A model generated the notes under the pieces. The model did not search any database, was not told the origin of the DNA, and saw only the letters and a list, made by a program, of their open reading frames with translations. 21,922 nucleotides of DNA from Fidelibacterota bacterium (GTDB lineage: Bacteria; Marinisomatota; Marinisomatia; Marinisomatales; TCS55), in the NCBI GenBank assembly GCA_004124535.1, contig SCKQ01000040.1, positions 1 through 21,922 of the forward strand, written 5' to 3'. A program made the position numbers and the translations under genes. Positions within the stretch are counted from its first letter, which is position 1. Each line of letters opens with the position of its first letter. Of the stretch, positions 16,001 through 21,922 are shown piece after piece.

Positions 16001-16125
16001 AGCTAATCCAAAAGATATTAACCTCTCCAGAAGAAGATTCTCAGGATGATTCATTTAAACGAGGCAGACGCCGTGGTCCAAATGAAGTTGAAGCGTACAG
16101 TTGTGTGGAAGGATACCTGCAATGA
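13033..16125 (+). CDS. Exported tandem amidohydrolase (two domains, first lacking HxH)
   Basis: A 1030-residue exported protein made of two amidohydrolase units. The signal peptide covers about 1-24 (ends IVNG). The first unit (about 40-450) has the entry strand GKHVYPGFIEPYF where active members have PGxxDxHxH, so the first two metal-binding histidines are absent; it keeps the typical end LGTLEKGKIANLMV. After a linker comes a second unit (about 595-1000) with an intact site: HSH at 654-656, HCH at 810-812, H838 in FQHVLEGYK, D892 in YNSDSGE, and LEKGKDADFVIW. These are the metal ligands of imidazolonepropionase/dipeptidase-like amidohydrolases, which hydrolyse cyclic amides or peptides. The stop overlaps the next start (ATGA). 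The family is firm; the substrate is unknown and the domain boundaries are approximate. Confidence 0.87.
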   Translation: MRPRLSTTLIFLVSICFINIVNGQVKPVDAGQTIHHKTPKVFLLKGATIIPEPGKVIAEGDIVIRDGLIESVGKNVEHPADAYEIDLSGKHVYPGFIEPYFIQEEEKSMDRPRGNQQKPKPKEIATATSHWNPKVTPDRRVLENFTLAEKQTENLRNLGFTTAHVVPSSGIFRGQSALIHLGDWSPSSIIKEAGPAQSIGYEYGSWSDPAYPNSLLGAVALIRQTFYDAQWYDAARKVYKRYPQNNEQPEEDRALTALNIHLKNNNAFLFETGEELAALRAGKIAEEFDLNLWLKGNGYEYRRLEEIKELKSFIILPLNFPKKPDVATWEAALQVSNEELRHWDIAPDNAQRMGEKGIPFALTTSDLDDKKSFRKNLLRSVERGFSKDDALASVTVTPAKYLGLSEVLGTLEKGKIANLMVTNGDYFDQKTTIESVWIEGLEYLLRSTPDADARGTWLIQWSFGEEVRNDSLKITGEHEKPKGKLIAGEATIPLKSISLTSNNLFGFSIKGDSLNLAGIVRFSGTIINDYAEGQGLTPNDETITWSAQRVAPDKNDKKDRKKKTTEKASTLVVQYPEGAFGLEVKPTQPEIILVKNATIWTMGPKGILENNDLLVKSGKIWEVGKDLSIPLMVKSSVVIDAKGKHVTPGIIDCHSHSAAFSINEGSQSVTAEVRIQDVLNSDDINIYRQLAGGLTTANILHGSANSIGGQNAVIKLRWGLPPDGILFEGAPKGIKFALGENVKRERSWGRYPETRMGVEQVIRDAFTAAVEYKNNLGSRMRGKGGKLIPVRRDLELDALVEILNRERLVHCHSYRQDEILMLVRVAQDFGFKIGTFQHVLEGYKIAEAIAEIGAGASTFSDWWAYKYEVVDAIPYNGPLMEKAGVVVSYNSDSGELARRLNTEAAKAAKYGPMSRADAFRFVTINPAIQLGIDNKVGSLEKGKDADFVIWSGDPLSMYSVCEQTWIDGTKYFDLDRDSEVRQKVKEERNQLIQKILTSPEEDSQDDSFKRGRRRGPNEVEAYSCVEGYLQ

Positions 16126-17444
16126 GAAATTATGTAAATATTATCCTGATAATCGTTACCAATTATTCTTTCGCTTCGGATCAGGTGCCTGCTCCCGAGC
16201 AAAAGCACCCTATACTCCTGACAAATTGCACTATTCATCCCGTTTCTAGTGAGGAGATCCGGGGTGGTTCGATTCTTTTTGAGAAGGGTATAATCACAGG
16301 CGTTGCTCGTCGCATGGCGAATTGGCCTGAAAACACAGAAATTATTGATCTGAAAGGTAAACATGTCTATCCTGGCCTGATCGCTGCCGCCAGTGTAATA
16401 GGTCTGACCGAAATCGGTGCAGTTGCTGTTACCAGGGATTTTTCCGAACGCGGAGAGGTGAATCCTAATGTGCGGGCTGAGGTTGCTTACAATCCTGATT
16501 CTGAGATCATACCCGTTACACGGTCTAACGGGATCACACTGGCTCATTCCTGTCCAACTGGTGGCATTATATCCGGCACTTCTGCAATCATGATGCTGGA
16601 TGGCTGGACTTGGGAAAAGGCCACATTAAAAGCGCCTGCGGGACTCCACATCAATTGGCCGAACATGGGGGCAGTACGGTATAGGAGATACAGGGTAAGC
16701 GAAGAAGATGCTGCAAAACGGCGCGAAGAAACTCTGAAAAAACTTGATTCCGCATTTGATGAGGCACGGCGGTACCTTCTAGCGAAGCAAGCCGATACAG
16801 GGTCAGGTATTATCCAGCACAATAAAGACTTGCGCTGGGAAGCAATGGTCCCTGTGTTGAAAAAAGAAGTACCTGTTTTTATGCATGCCGGTGAGATTCG
16901 CCAGATTATTAGTGCGGTGGAATGGGCAAATCGTCAGAATGTAAAGATTGTTATCGTGGGTGGATATGATGCTTGGCGTGTGGCTGACCTGCTTAAGAAA
17001 TATGAGATTCCTGTAATTTATGAAGGAGTGAATTCACTACCTCGAAGACGGTGGGAGGATTTTGATACTCCCTTCACCGCACCCCTTAAGATGTATGAAG
17101 CAGGTTTGAAGTATTGTATCTCAATGGGGACTGGTGGAGCCTCCAATCATAGAAATACTCCATACGAGGCATCAAAGGCAGCTTCGTACGGTTTACCTAA
17201 AGAAGAAGCGCTTAAATCAGTTACACTCTATCCTGCAGAGATCCTTGGTATTGCCGATCGAGTTGGTTCGCTGGAGAAAGGCAAAGATGCCACTCTCATC
17301 ATTACTGATGGAGATCCCCTGGAGATCACCACCCAGGTAGAACAGATCTATATCCAAGGCAAAACGATTGATATGAGCGACCATCACAAGGGTCTATATG
17401 CAAAATATAAAGAAAAGTACCTGCAGCTGGGAAAGACTGAATAA
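16122..17444 (+). CDS. Exported amidohydrolase-like protein, probable pseudoenzyme
   Basis: A 440-residue protein. The start at 16122 is chosen over an in-frame TTG at 16101: it overlaps the upstream stop as ATGA, has GGAAGGA at 16107-16113, and begins a signal peptide (MRNYVNIILIIVTNYSFA). The fold is that of the same amidohydrolase family: GKHVYPGLIAAASVIGL replaces the HxH entry motif, VFMHAGEIRQI keeps one histidine, and GSLEKGKDATLIITDGDP closes the fold. At the expected aspartate position it reads SMGTGGASNHRN. With most ligands missing it is probably a non-catalytic partner of the preceding protein, or uses another chemistry. Translational coupling supports a complex between the two. 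Confidence 0.82.
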   Translation: MRNYVNIILIIVTNYSFASDQVPAPEQKHPILLTNCTIHPVSSEEIRGGSILFEKGIITGVARRMANWPENTEIIDLKGKHVYPGLIAAASVIGLTEIGAVAVTRDFSERGEVNPNVRAEVAYNPDSEIIPVTRSNGITLAHSCPTGGIISGTSAIMMLDGWTWEKATLKAPAGLHINWPNMGAVRYRRYRVSEEDAAKRREETLKKLDSAFDEARRYLLAKQADTGSGIIQHNKDLRWEAMVPVLKKEVPVFMHAGEIRQIISAVEWANRQNVKIVIVGGYDAWRVADLLKKYEIPVIYEGVNSLPRRRWEDFDTPFTAPLKMYEAGLKYCISMGTGGASNHRNTPYEASKAASYGLPKEEALKSVTLYPAEILGIADRVGSLEKGKDATLIITDGDPLEITTQVEQIYIQGKTIDMSDHHKGLYAKYKEKYLQLGKTE

Positions 17445-17560
17445 AACTTATTTCCAAAAATAGTGGACATTATATCCATTATACTAGACAGGAGTTAGTC
17501 ATCGAAGCCATCAAACAGGTTATTGATATGAACCACTAGGATGTTTGTTTACTCGATATA

Positions 17561-18439
17561 ATGATACCCGATAAAATTATCCTGAATGAAGTAGGCTTGC
17601 GAGAAGGGTTTCAGAACCTGCGCAGGGCTTACAGTACTGAATTAAAGCTGTCGGTACTCGATGGTTTGCTGCAAGCTGGGGTGCGGAACATTCAGCTGGG
17701 TTCTTTCGTGCATCCAGAGATTCTCCCGCAAATGGCCGATGCCGAAGTATTTTTCCATTCTGCTCCACAGCTGGACAATGTTGTTTACAGTGCATTCATC
17801 CTGAATGAGCAGGGGCTGCGCAGGGCCATTGACTGCAGTGTAAAAAAAGTGGAGACATCCATGTCCCTGCATGAGGGCTATGGTTTCAAGAATACGGGCA
17901 TGAAATCAGAACGCGCCTATGAAGAAATGGCTCGTCTGGTCCATCTGGCGCACCGGCATGACATTAGCATCAGGGTTGGCCTGCAATGTGCCTGGGGTGT
18001 TGCCGAGGAAACAGCACCCGGCGCGGATATCGTTCTTTCATGCATTGAAAAATTAATGACTTTGGACCCCGATACGATCTGCCTGGCAGACACGGCAGGA
18101 TTGGCGACACCAAAAATTGTCAAGGAATATTTAGAGGTAATCCTTCCTCAGATTGGTGGAAAGCCACTGGTCCTTCATTTTCATGAGACCAGGCAGGGAG
18201 GGCTGGCTAATATCCATGCCGCTTTGCAAATGGGGGTCCGAGAATTTGACTGCTCACTAGGTGGCTTGGGTGGTAGCCCATTCATGGCTAATACGACAGG
18301 GAATGTCGCGACGGAGCAAATCGTAAAGACAATGGATGAAACGGGTATTTACACCGGTATAGATAGTTTTGGTTTAGAGGAAGTTGCATCGCGTTTGAAA
18401 AGAATTCTGCAAAGCACCCCATTAAAAAGCGCTGTTTAA
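17561..18439 (+). CDS. HMG-CoA lyase-like protein of the HMGL/DRE-TIM family
   Basis: A 292-residue cytoplasmic TIM-barrel enzyme resembling hydroxymethylglutaryl-CoA lyase (leucine and ketone metabolism) in length and layout. LNEVGLREGFQNL at about 8-20 corresponds to the catalytic DxxxRDGxQ segment, with R present. HFHETRQGGLANI supplies the metal ligands H206 and H208. The lyase signature near the C-terminus reads GGLGGSPFMANTTGNVATE: the catalytic cysteine of true HMG-CoA lyases (GGCP) is S239 here. The enzyme may therefore cleave another hydroxyacyl-CoA or act as an aldolase. No Shine-Dalgarno sequence precedes the ATG. The 116 bases upstream hold no convincing gene. Confidence 0.84.
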   Translation: MIPDKIILNEVGLREGFQNLRRAYSTELKLSVLDGLLQAGVRNIQLGSFVHPEILPQMADAEVFFHSAPQLDNVVYSAFILNEQGLRRAIDCSVKKVETSMSLHEGYGFKNTGMKSERAYEEMARLVHLAHRHDISIRVGLQCAWGVAEETAPGADIVLSCIEKLMTLDPDTICLADTAGLATPKIVKEYLEVILPQIGGKPLVLHFHETRQGGLANIHAALQMGVREFDCSLGGLGGSPFMANTTGNVATEQIVKTMDETGIYTGIDSFGLEEVASRLKRILQSTPLKSAV

Positions 18440-18538
18440 TAACCTGACCTAAATTTAAGTGGTATGCAAACCGAAGGGGGTGCACTCATTTTTATTTATA
18501 TCCGCCGGTTATTTGGAAAATTTGATTGTATTAATTAT

Positions 18539-18553
18539 TTAACAATGTGTTAA
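18539..18553. promoter_or_regulatory. Palindrome upstream of the DUF1611 gene
   Basis: TTAACA-ATG-TGTTAA is a perfect inverted repeat, 50 bases before the ATG at 18603, in an AT-rich region. The position suits an operator. A related palindrome lies upstream of the SusC-like receptor. Confidence 0.35.
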
Positions 18554-18602
18554 TTTATATACACTTTTACACTACGTTATCCATTATAAAACATAAAGAA
18601 TT

Positions 18603-19631
18603 ATGCCTGAGTTTGTTATCCTATGTCCTGGTGCTTTCGATTATATTTTAAATAAAACGGGCAATATGCTAATCCGTTATCGCCCCCAGGATGTTTGTTG
18701 CGTAATTGACCCGGATAAAGCAGGTCGCACAGCGCAGGATGTATTGGGATTTGGAGGGAAAATTCCTGTTGTGTCAAATTTTAAAGAAGCAGAGGATTAT
18801 TCACCCAATGCCCTGTTGATTGGCAGTGCACCCCAGGGTGGTTATATAAATAAGGATTATCGAACAGAAATCACTGCCGCAATACAGTACGGCTGTGATA
18901 TCTACAGCGGAATGCACCAGTTTTTGAATGACGATCCGGAACTTGCCCCTCTGGCACGAGAGAAGGCCATTACTATCAATGATTTCCGTCGTCCACCAAA
19001 TCCTCCTCATTTTCCGAAAGGATCTTGGATAAATCGCAAGGTGAAAGTATTGCTTATAGTTGGGACAGACTGTGATACAGGTAAAATGACCACCGGCTGG
19101 GAAATAACGGAACGCCTCAAAAATCGAGGAAGAGATGTACGGTTTATTGGAACCGGGCAGACCGGAATAATGCTGGGAGGCTACGGTGTACCGATTGATG
19201 CTGTGGTTGGCGACTTTATGGCTGGCGAAATTGAATACGCAATTGATGAAGTTGGCGACCAGGTAGACCTAGTAATTGTGGAAGGGCAGGGCTCCCTGAC
19301 CAATATGTACTATGCGGGGGTTACTCTGGGGCTCATGCACGGTGCCATGCCCGACTATATGGTTATGACAGATGAACCAGGGCGAGCTATAGATGTGTCA
19401 AATAATCAGATGGCTTCTATCGGGGATGTTATGGATTTACATCTTTCCTTAATGAAAAATTTCAAGCAGTCTCAGTTCCTGGGGATAAACCTTTTAACTT
19501 TGAAAATGGCAGAAAATTTGGCTTTAAAAGAAATCAAGAATTTGGGGAAAAAGCATAAGTTACCTGCAACTGATCTGGTTCGGTTTGGTGACGGGAAGTT
19601 AATCGATCGAATTGAACAGGAACTGCCGTGA
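18603..19631 (+). CDS. DUF1611 (DgcN-type) P-loop protein
   Basis: A 342-residue cytoplasmic protein of the DUF1611/COG3367 family. The N-terminal Rossmann-like domain (about 1-125, with DPDKAGRTAQDVLGFGGKIP and LLIGSAPQGGYI) is followed by a P-loop domain with GTDCDTGKMTT at 154-164 (K161 as the Walker lysine). FIGTGQTGIMLGGYGVPIDA and IVEGQGSLTNMYYAGVTLGL are family hallmarks. A member of this family, DgcN, has been described as a D-glutamate N-acetyltransferase in marine bacteria; whether this protein does the same is inferred. Its usual partner DgcA is not visible. The stop overlaps a GTG that opens a broken gamma-glutamyltransferase gene, and a DauR-like regulator follows, both consistent with amino acid catabolism. 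Confidence 0.85.
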   Translation: MPEFVILCPGAFDYILNKTGNMLIRYRPQDVCCVIDPDKAGRTAQDVLGFGGKIPVVSNFKEAEDYSPNALLIGSAPQGGYINKDYRTEITAAIQYGCDIYSGMHQFLNDDPELAPLAREKAITINDFRRPPNPPHFPKGSWINRKVKVLLIVGTDCDTGKMTTGWEITERLKNRGRDVRFIGTGQTGIMLGGYGVPIDAVVGDFMAGEIEYAIDEVGDQVDLVIVEGQGSLTNMYYAGVTLGLMHGAMPDYMVMTDEPGRAIDVSNNQMASIGDVMDLHLSLMKNFKQSQFLGINLLTLKMAENLALKEIKNLGKKHKLPATDLVRFGDGKLIDRIEQELP

Positions 19632-19910
19632 CGAGGGTATACCCACTTTTCAATTTTGGTTCGTTTTATGCAGCAGACACGGCTAAAAGTAGACTAGATA
19701 TTGTAGTAAATTGGTTAATCCCGCAATGGGATAAGTTCTGCTGCCCATCCGCTGGCTACCCATATAGGTCTGGAAGTTGGTGAAAATGCCATGGTTGTTT
19801 TAATTGCTGCTGCATTTACACCGGAAACCATCGTACCAAGTATGGACGGAATGGGCAGTAGAACACCAATATTGAATCAAATTTTCTATGAGCGACACAA
19901 TGAATACTAG
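19628..19910 (+). pseudogene. Broken 5' end of a gamma-glutamyltransferase gene
   Basis: A GTG overlapping the previous stop (GTGA) opens a frame reading FGSFYAADTAKSRLDIVVN, like the end of a signal peptide and the start of a mature protein. The homology then continues in another frame (19719-19910) as RNGISSAAHPLATHIGLEV, AAAFTPETIVPSMDGMGSR and TPIL. This matches the N-terminal gamma-glutamyltransferase pattern (NGMVSSAHPLAT..GLEVLxxGGNAVDAAIAxAF..VEPSMxGxGGR), with GGNAVDA degraded to GENAMVV. The frame ends at 19908 and the catalytic body is missing. A frameshift at about 19710 and a 3' deletion are inferred. The family is recognised from the motif order. Confidence 0.7.
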
Positions 19911-19961
19911 TGCACTGATTTTAGTTTTTCCCCTTCAAAATTCAAGCAGTAAATTGGAAAA

Positions 19962-20612
19962 ATGGTAAATAAAAAATACCAATCCCAAGACCGTGAAATC
20001 CTCGAACATTATGTTAAAGCAGGGGAAATTATTGCTGAAATGTTTGCTCCGTACATGGAAGTGATTATTCATGATCTTCAGGACCCGGAACATTCAATTA
20101 TTGCTATTTTCAACAATCATGTCACTGGTCGTAAAATCGGTGACGGTACATCTGATCTAGGTTATAAAAAGCTGGCAGATGAACTTCCCGATAAAATTGT
20201 GAATTATAATAATCAAAGTCCATCCGGAGCGGATTTGAAGTCGTCATCCTTAACCATCAGAAACAGGAATGATGAAATAATCGGTTCCATGGGTTTTAAT
20301 TTTGATCTTTCTTCATTTTCAAATATCAAGGAATTTTTCGAAATATTTACCAAAACTGTTGTTCTGGAGAATTTGCCAAATAGAGAACAGTTTTTCATGT
20401 GGAGTGTTAGGGATGAAATCCAGCAAGCTTTAAATAAATATATTACAACCCATGATCTACATGGTAAGGCGTTGACCAGAAAAGATAAATTGAATGTGGT
20501 CGCCTTTATGAAAAAAGAGGGTCATATCAATAAAAAAGGCGCCATCACAATTCTCAGCGAATTGTTGGCAATTACACGACCGACTCTTTACAAATATATT
20601 AAGGAAGTATAA
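19962..20612 (+). CDS. YheO/DauR-type transcriptional regulator
   Basis: A 216-residue DNA-binding protein with a YheO-like PAS domain (about 10-125: VKAGEIIAEMFAPYMEVIIHDL, HSIIAIFNNHVTGRKIGD, SSLTIRNRNDEIIGSMGFNFDLS) and a C-terminal helix-turn-helix of the DauR/HTH_22 type (about 170-216: GKALTRKDKLNVVAFMKKEG, then GAITILSELLAITRPTLYKYI). DauR represses D-arginine catabolism; others in the family answer to unknown amino-acid-like ligands. It sits between the DUF1611/gamma-glutamyltransferase genes and a SusC-like receptor, so either or both could be its targets. No clear Shine-Dalgarno sequence is seen (TTGGAAAA before the ATG). The family call is firm; the ligand is unknown. Confidence 0.88.
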   Translation: MVNKKYQSQDREILEHYVKAGEIIAEMFAPYMEVIIHDLQDPEHSIIAIFNNHVTGRKIGDGTSDLGYKKLADELPDKIVNYNNQSPSGADLKSSSLTIRNRNDEIIGSMGFNFDLSSFSNIKEFFEIFTKTVVLENLPNREQFFMWSVRDEIQQALNKYITTHDLHGKALTRKDKLNVVAFMKKEGHINKKGAITILSELLAITRPTLYKYIKEV

Positions 20613-20641
20613 TTATTAGGATGATGATATGGAAAAGAATA

Positions 20642-20654
20642 TTACATTATGTAA
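20642..20654. promoter_or_regulatory. Palindrome upstream of the SusC-like receptor gene
   Basis: TTACAT-T-ATGTAA is a perfect 13-base palindrome 30 bases after the regulator gene. It resembles, with different spacing, the palindrome at 18539-18553. A TATATTTG at 20671-20678 fits the Bacteroidetes-type -7 consensus TAnnTTTG, but no matching -33 was found. Confidence 0.35.
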
Positions 20655-20750
20655 AATAATTTAATTTTATTATATTTGTATCTTAGAAATTTGGGTTTAT
20701 TTTATTGATTATATCATACAAAAAACACTTTACTAACAGGGAGTAGTCAA

Positions 20751-21922
20751 ATGATAATGAGAAACTGTTTATTTATTATTGCGTTTGTTTTCACCAGTTT
20801 TGTTTTTGCACAATCTACAATTGAGGGTACTGTTTCAGATGAATCTGGGAATCCATTAGTTGGTGCAAATGTAATTGTCGAGGGAACGTCCCTTGGCGCA
20901 GCCACTGGTGTCGATGGTGATTATATGATCAATGTTCCCGCAGGAACGGTTGATGGGAATACTGTTGTGCTTACGGCCAGTTATATCGGATATAAGAGTA
21001 CCTCTGCGTCAGTGGAAGTACCGGCGGACGGTTCGGTTAACCAGAATTTCTCCCTAGCTATTGATCCTATCGGTTTGAAGGGTGTCAGTGTAACAGCCTT
21101 GGGCTTTACGGCCAATCGTGATGAGCAGGGATCTTCCAGCGTTTCTGTGGCAGCGGCAGATATGACTCGTTCAGGTGAATCGTTAATGGCTAACTCGCTG
21201 GCGGCAAAAGCATCCAATGTGATTGTCAATGCGCAGGCCGGTGACCCAGGTGCATCCACATCAATAAGAATCCGGGGTGCCAACACCATTTCCGGAGCCA
21301 GTCAGCCCTTGATCGTTATTGATGGGATGCCGATAAACAATTCTACGGTTTATGGCGGTGGTAATAATATTTCTGGTGGTCGCAGTGCAGGTACTGTACA
21401 GCAGTCCCGGATAAATGACTTGAATGCGAATGATATTGAATCTGTTGAAATACTCAAAGGTGCTTCTGCAGCTGCTTTATGGGGTTCAAGAGCCGCCAAT
21501 GGGGTAGTTATGATCAAAACCAAGGATGGTGATGCTGGAAGGGTTAAAATGAATTATAAAAGAACCATGTCATATGATGAAATTCATGAACGTATTCCCA
21601 TGCAAGATACGTTTGGCCAAGGGCGTAATGGTTCATGGACTACGCACGCTGAATCCTGGGGCGATCGTATCTCTGATCGTGCTGGTGGTGCAGATGAAGT
21701 TGAAAGTTCTGGTCAGCATTTCGTTTCCGAAGATGGGGCATTTACTCAGTATGAAATAATCACCAAAAATTCAAAAGATACTTATGTAGACGAAAACTGG
21801 AATCTGGCGTTTCAAACCGGTCAATATACACAGGATGATTTTCAGGTCACCGGTGGTGATGCTTCAAGAACTTTTTTGTTTAGTTACAGTCGTCTTCGTC
21901 AGGATGGAATTATCAGGAATTC
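20751..21922 (+). CDS. SusC/RagA-like TonB-dependent receptor, 5' part
   Basis: The first 390 codons of an outer-membrane TonB-dependent receptor, open to the window end. The start is ATG 20751 with AGGGAG at 20738-20743. Residues 1-23 are a signal peptide (ends SFVFAQ). Next comes a carboxypeptidase-regulatory-like domain (about 25-105: IEGTVSDESGNPLVGANVIV, TGVDGDYMINVPAG, ASYIGYKS). The plug domain follows (about 120-265) with the SusC signatures IRIRGANTIS, PLIVIDGMPINN, IESVEILKGASAAALWGSRA and ANGVVMIKT. The first barrel strands follow, with FQVTGGDASRTFLFSYSRLR. Such receptors import oligosaccharides or peptides with a SusD partner, expected downstream outside the window. The upstream palindrome and the DauR-like gene suggest local control. 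Confidence 0.92.
   Translation, partial: MIMRNCLFIIAFVFTSFVFAQSTIEGTVSDESGNPLVGANVIVEGTSLGAATGVDGDYMINVPAGTVDGNTVVLTASYIGYKSTSASVEVPADGSVNQNFSLAIDPIGLKGVSVTALGFTANRDEQGSSSVSVAAADMTRSGESLMANSLAAKASNVIVNAQAGDPGASTSIRIRGANTISGASQPLIVIDGMPINNSTVYGGGNNISGGRSAGTVQQSRINDLNANDIESVEILKGASAAALWGSRAANGVVMIKTKDGDAGRVKMNYKRTMSYDEIHERIPMQDTFGQGRNGSWTTHAESWGDRISDRAGGADEVESSGQHFVSEDGAFTQYEIITKNSKDTYVDENWNLAFQTGQYTQDDFQVTGGDASRTFLFSYSRLRQDGIIRN

Noticed and set aside
17463..17478. Short imperfect palindrome TGGACATTATATCCA
   Set aside because: Isolated, imperfect and not near a convincing promoter.
17441..17539. Short open frame ending in VIEAIKQVIDMNH before the HMG-CoA-lyase-like gene
   Set aside because: It looks faintly protein-like but has no usual start codon and no recognisable family; too weak to call a gene or relic.

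Overview
The window looks like a chromosomal segment of a marine, Gram-negative member of the FCB group, most plausibly Candidatus Marinimicrobia (SAR406) or a close relative. The grounds are a C-terminal tail of the type IX secretion (por) kind on a large secreted protein, several lipoproteins, dockerin and cohesin modules, and a SusC-like TonB-dependent receptor. The taxon is inferred from gene families; no rRNA or other taxonomic marker is present.

Layout. (1) 1-2.3 kb: the 3' part of a type I restriction HsdR subunit, overlapped by a YgjP-type zinc metallopeptidase. (2) 2.3-12.9 kb: an accessory region of mostly single genes separated by eight related intergenic repeats, all in the same orientation. 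Each repeat has a terminator-like hairpin and T tract, then the core GTTTATAGACATTTAGG. In four copies this continues into a conserved sigma70-like promoter whose -10 lies 7-22 nt before the next start codon. The region carries a dockerin-bearing beta-helix protein in an operon with a PKD/cohesin lipoprotein, two lipoproteins that each contain seven internal repeats (likely seven-bladed propellers), a small coiled-coil membrane protein, a SixA-like phosphatase with QHG in place of RHG, a minus-strand lipoprotein, and an NmrA-like NAD(P)-binding protein. Gene debris lies at several repeat borders. (3) 13.0-19.9 kb: a catabolic-looking stretch with a tandem amidohydrolase protein translationally coupled to a second amidohydrolase-like protein, an HMG-CoA-lyase-like protein lacking the usual cysteine, a DUF1611/DgcN-type P-loop protein, and a broken gamma-glutamyltransferase start. 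(4) 19.9-21.9 kb: a YheO/DauR-type regulator and the 5' part of a SusC-like receptor.

How the parts may work together. The repeat-bounded region behaves like an array of self-contained expression cassettes, where one short element ends the upstream transcript and starts the next, in some cases apparently leaderless. The downstream region suggests scavenging and breakdown of peptides or amino acids, perhaps D-amino acids: outer-membrane receptor, secreted amidohydrolases, DgcN-like enzyme and DauR-like regulator. That link is inferred from family membership and proximity only.
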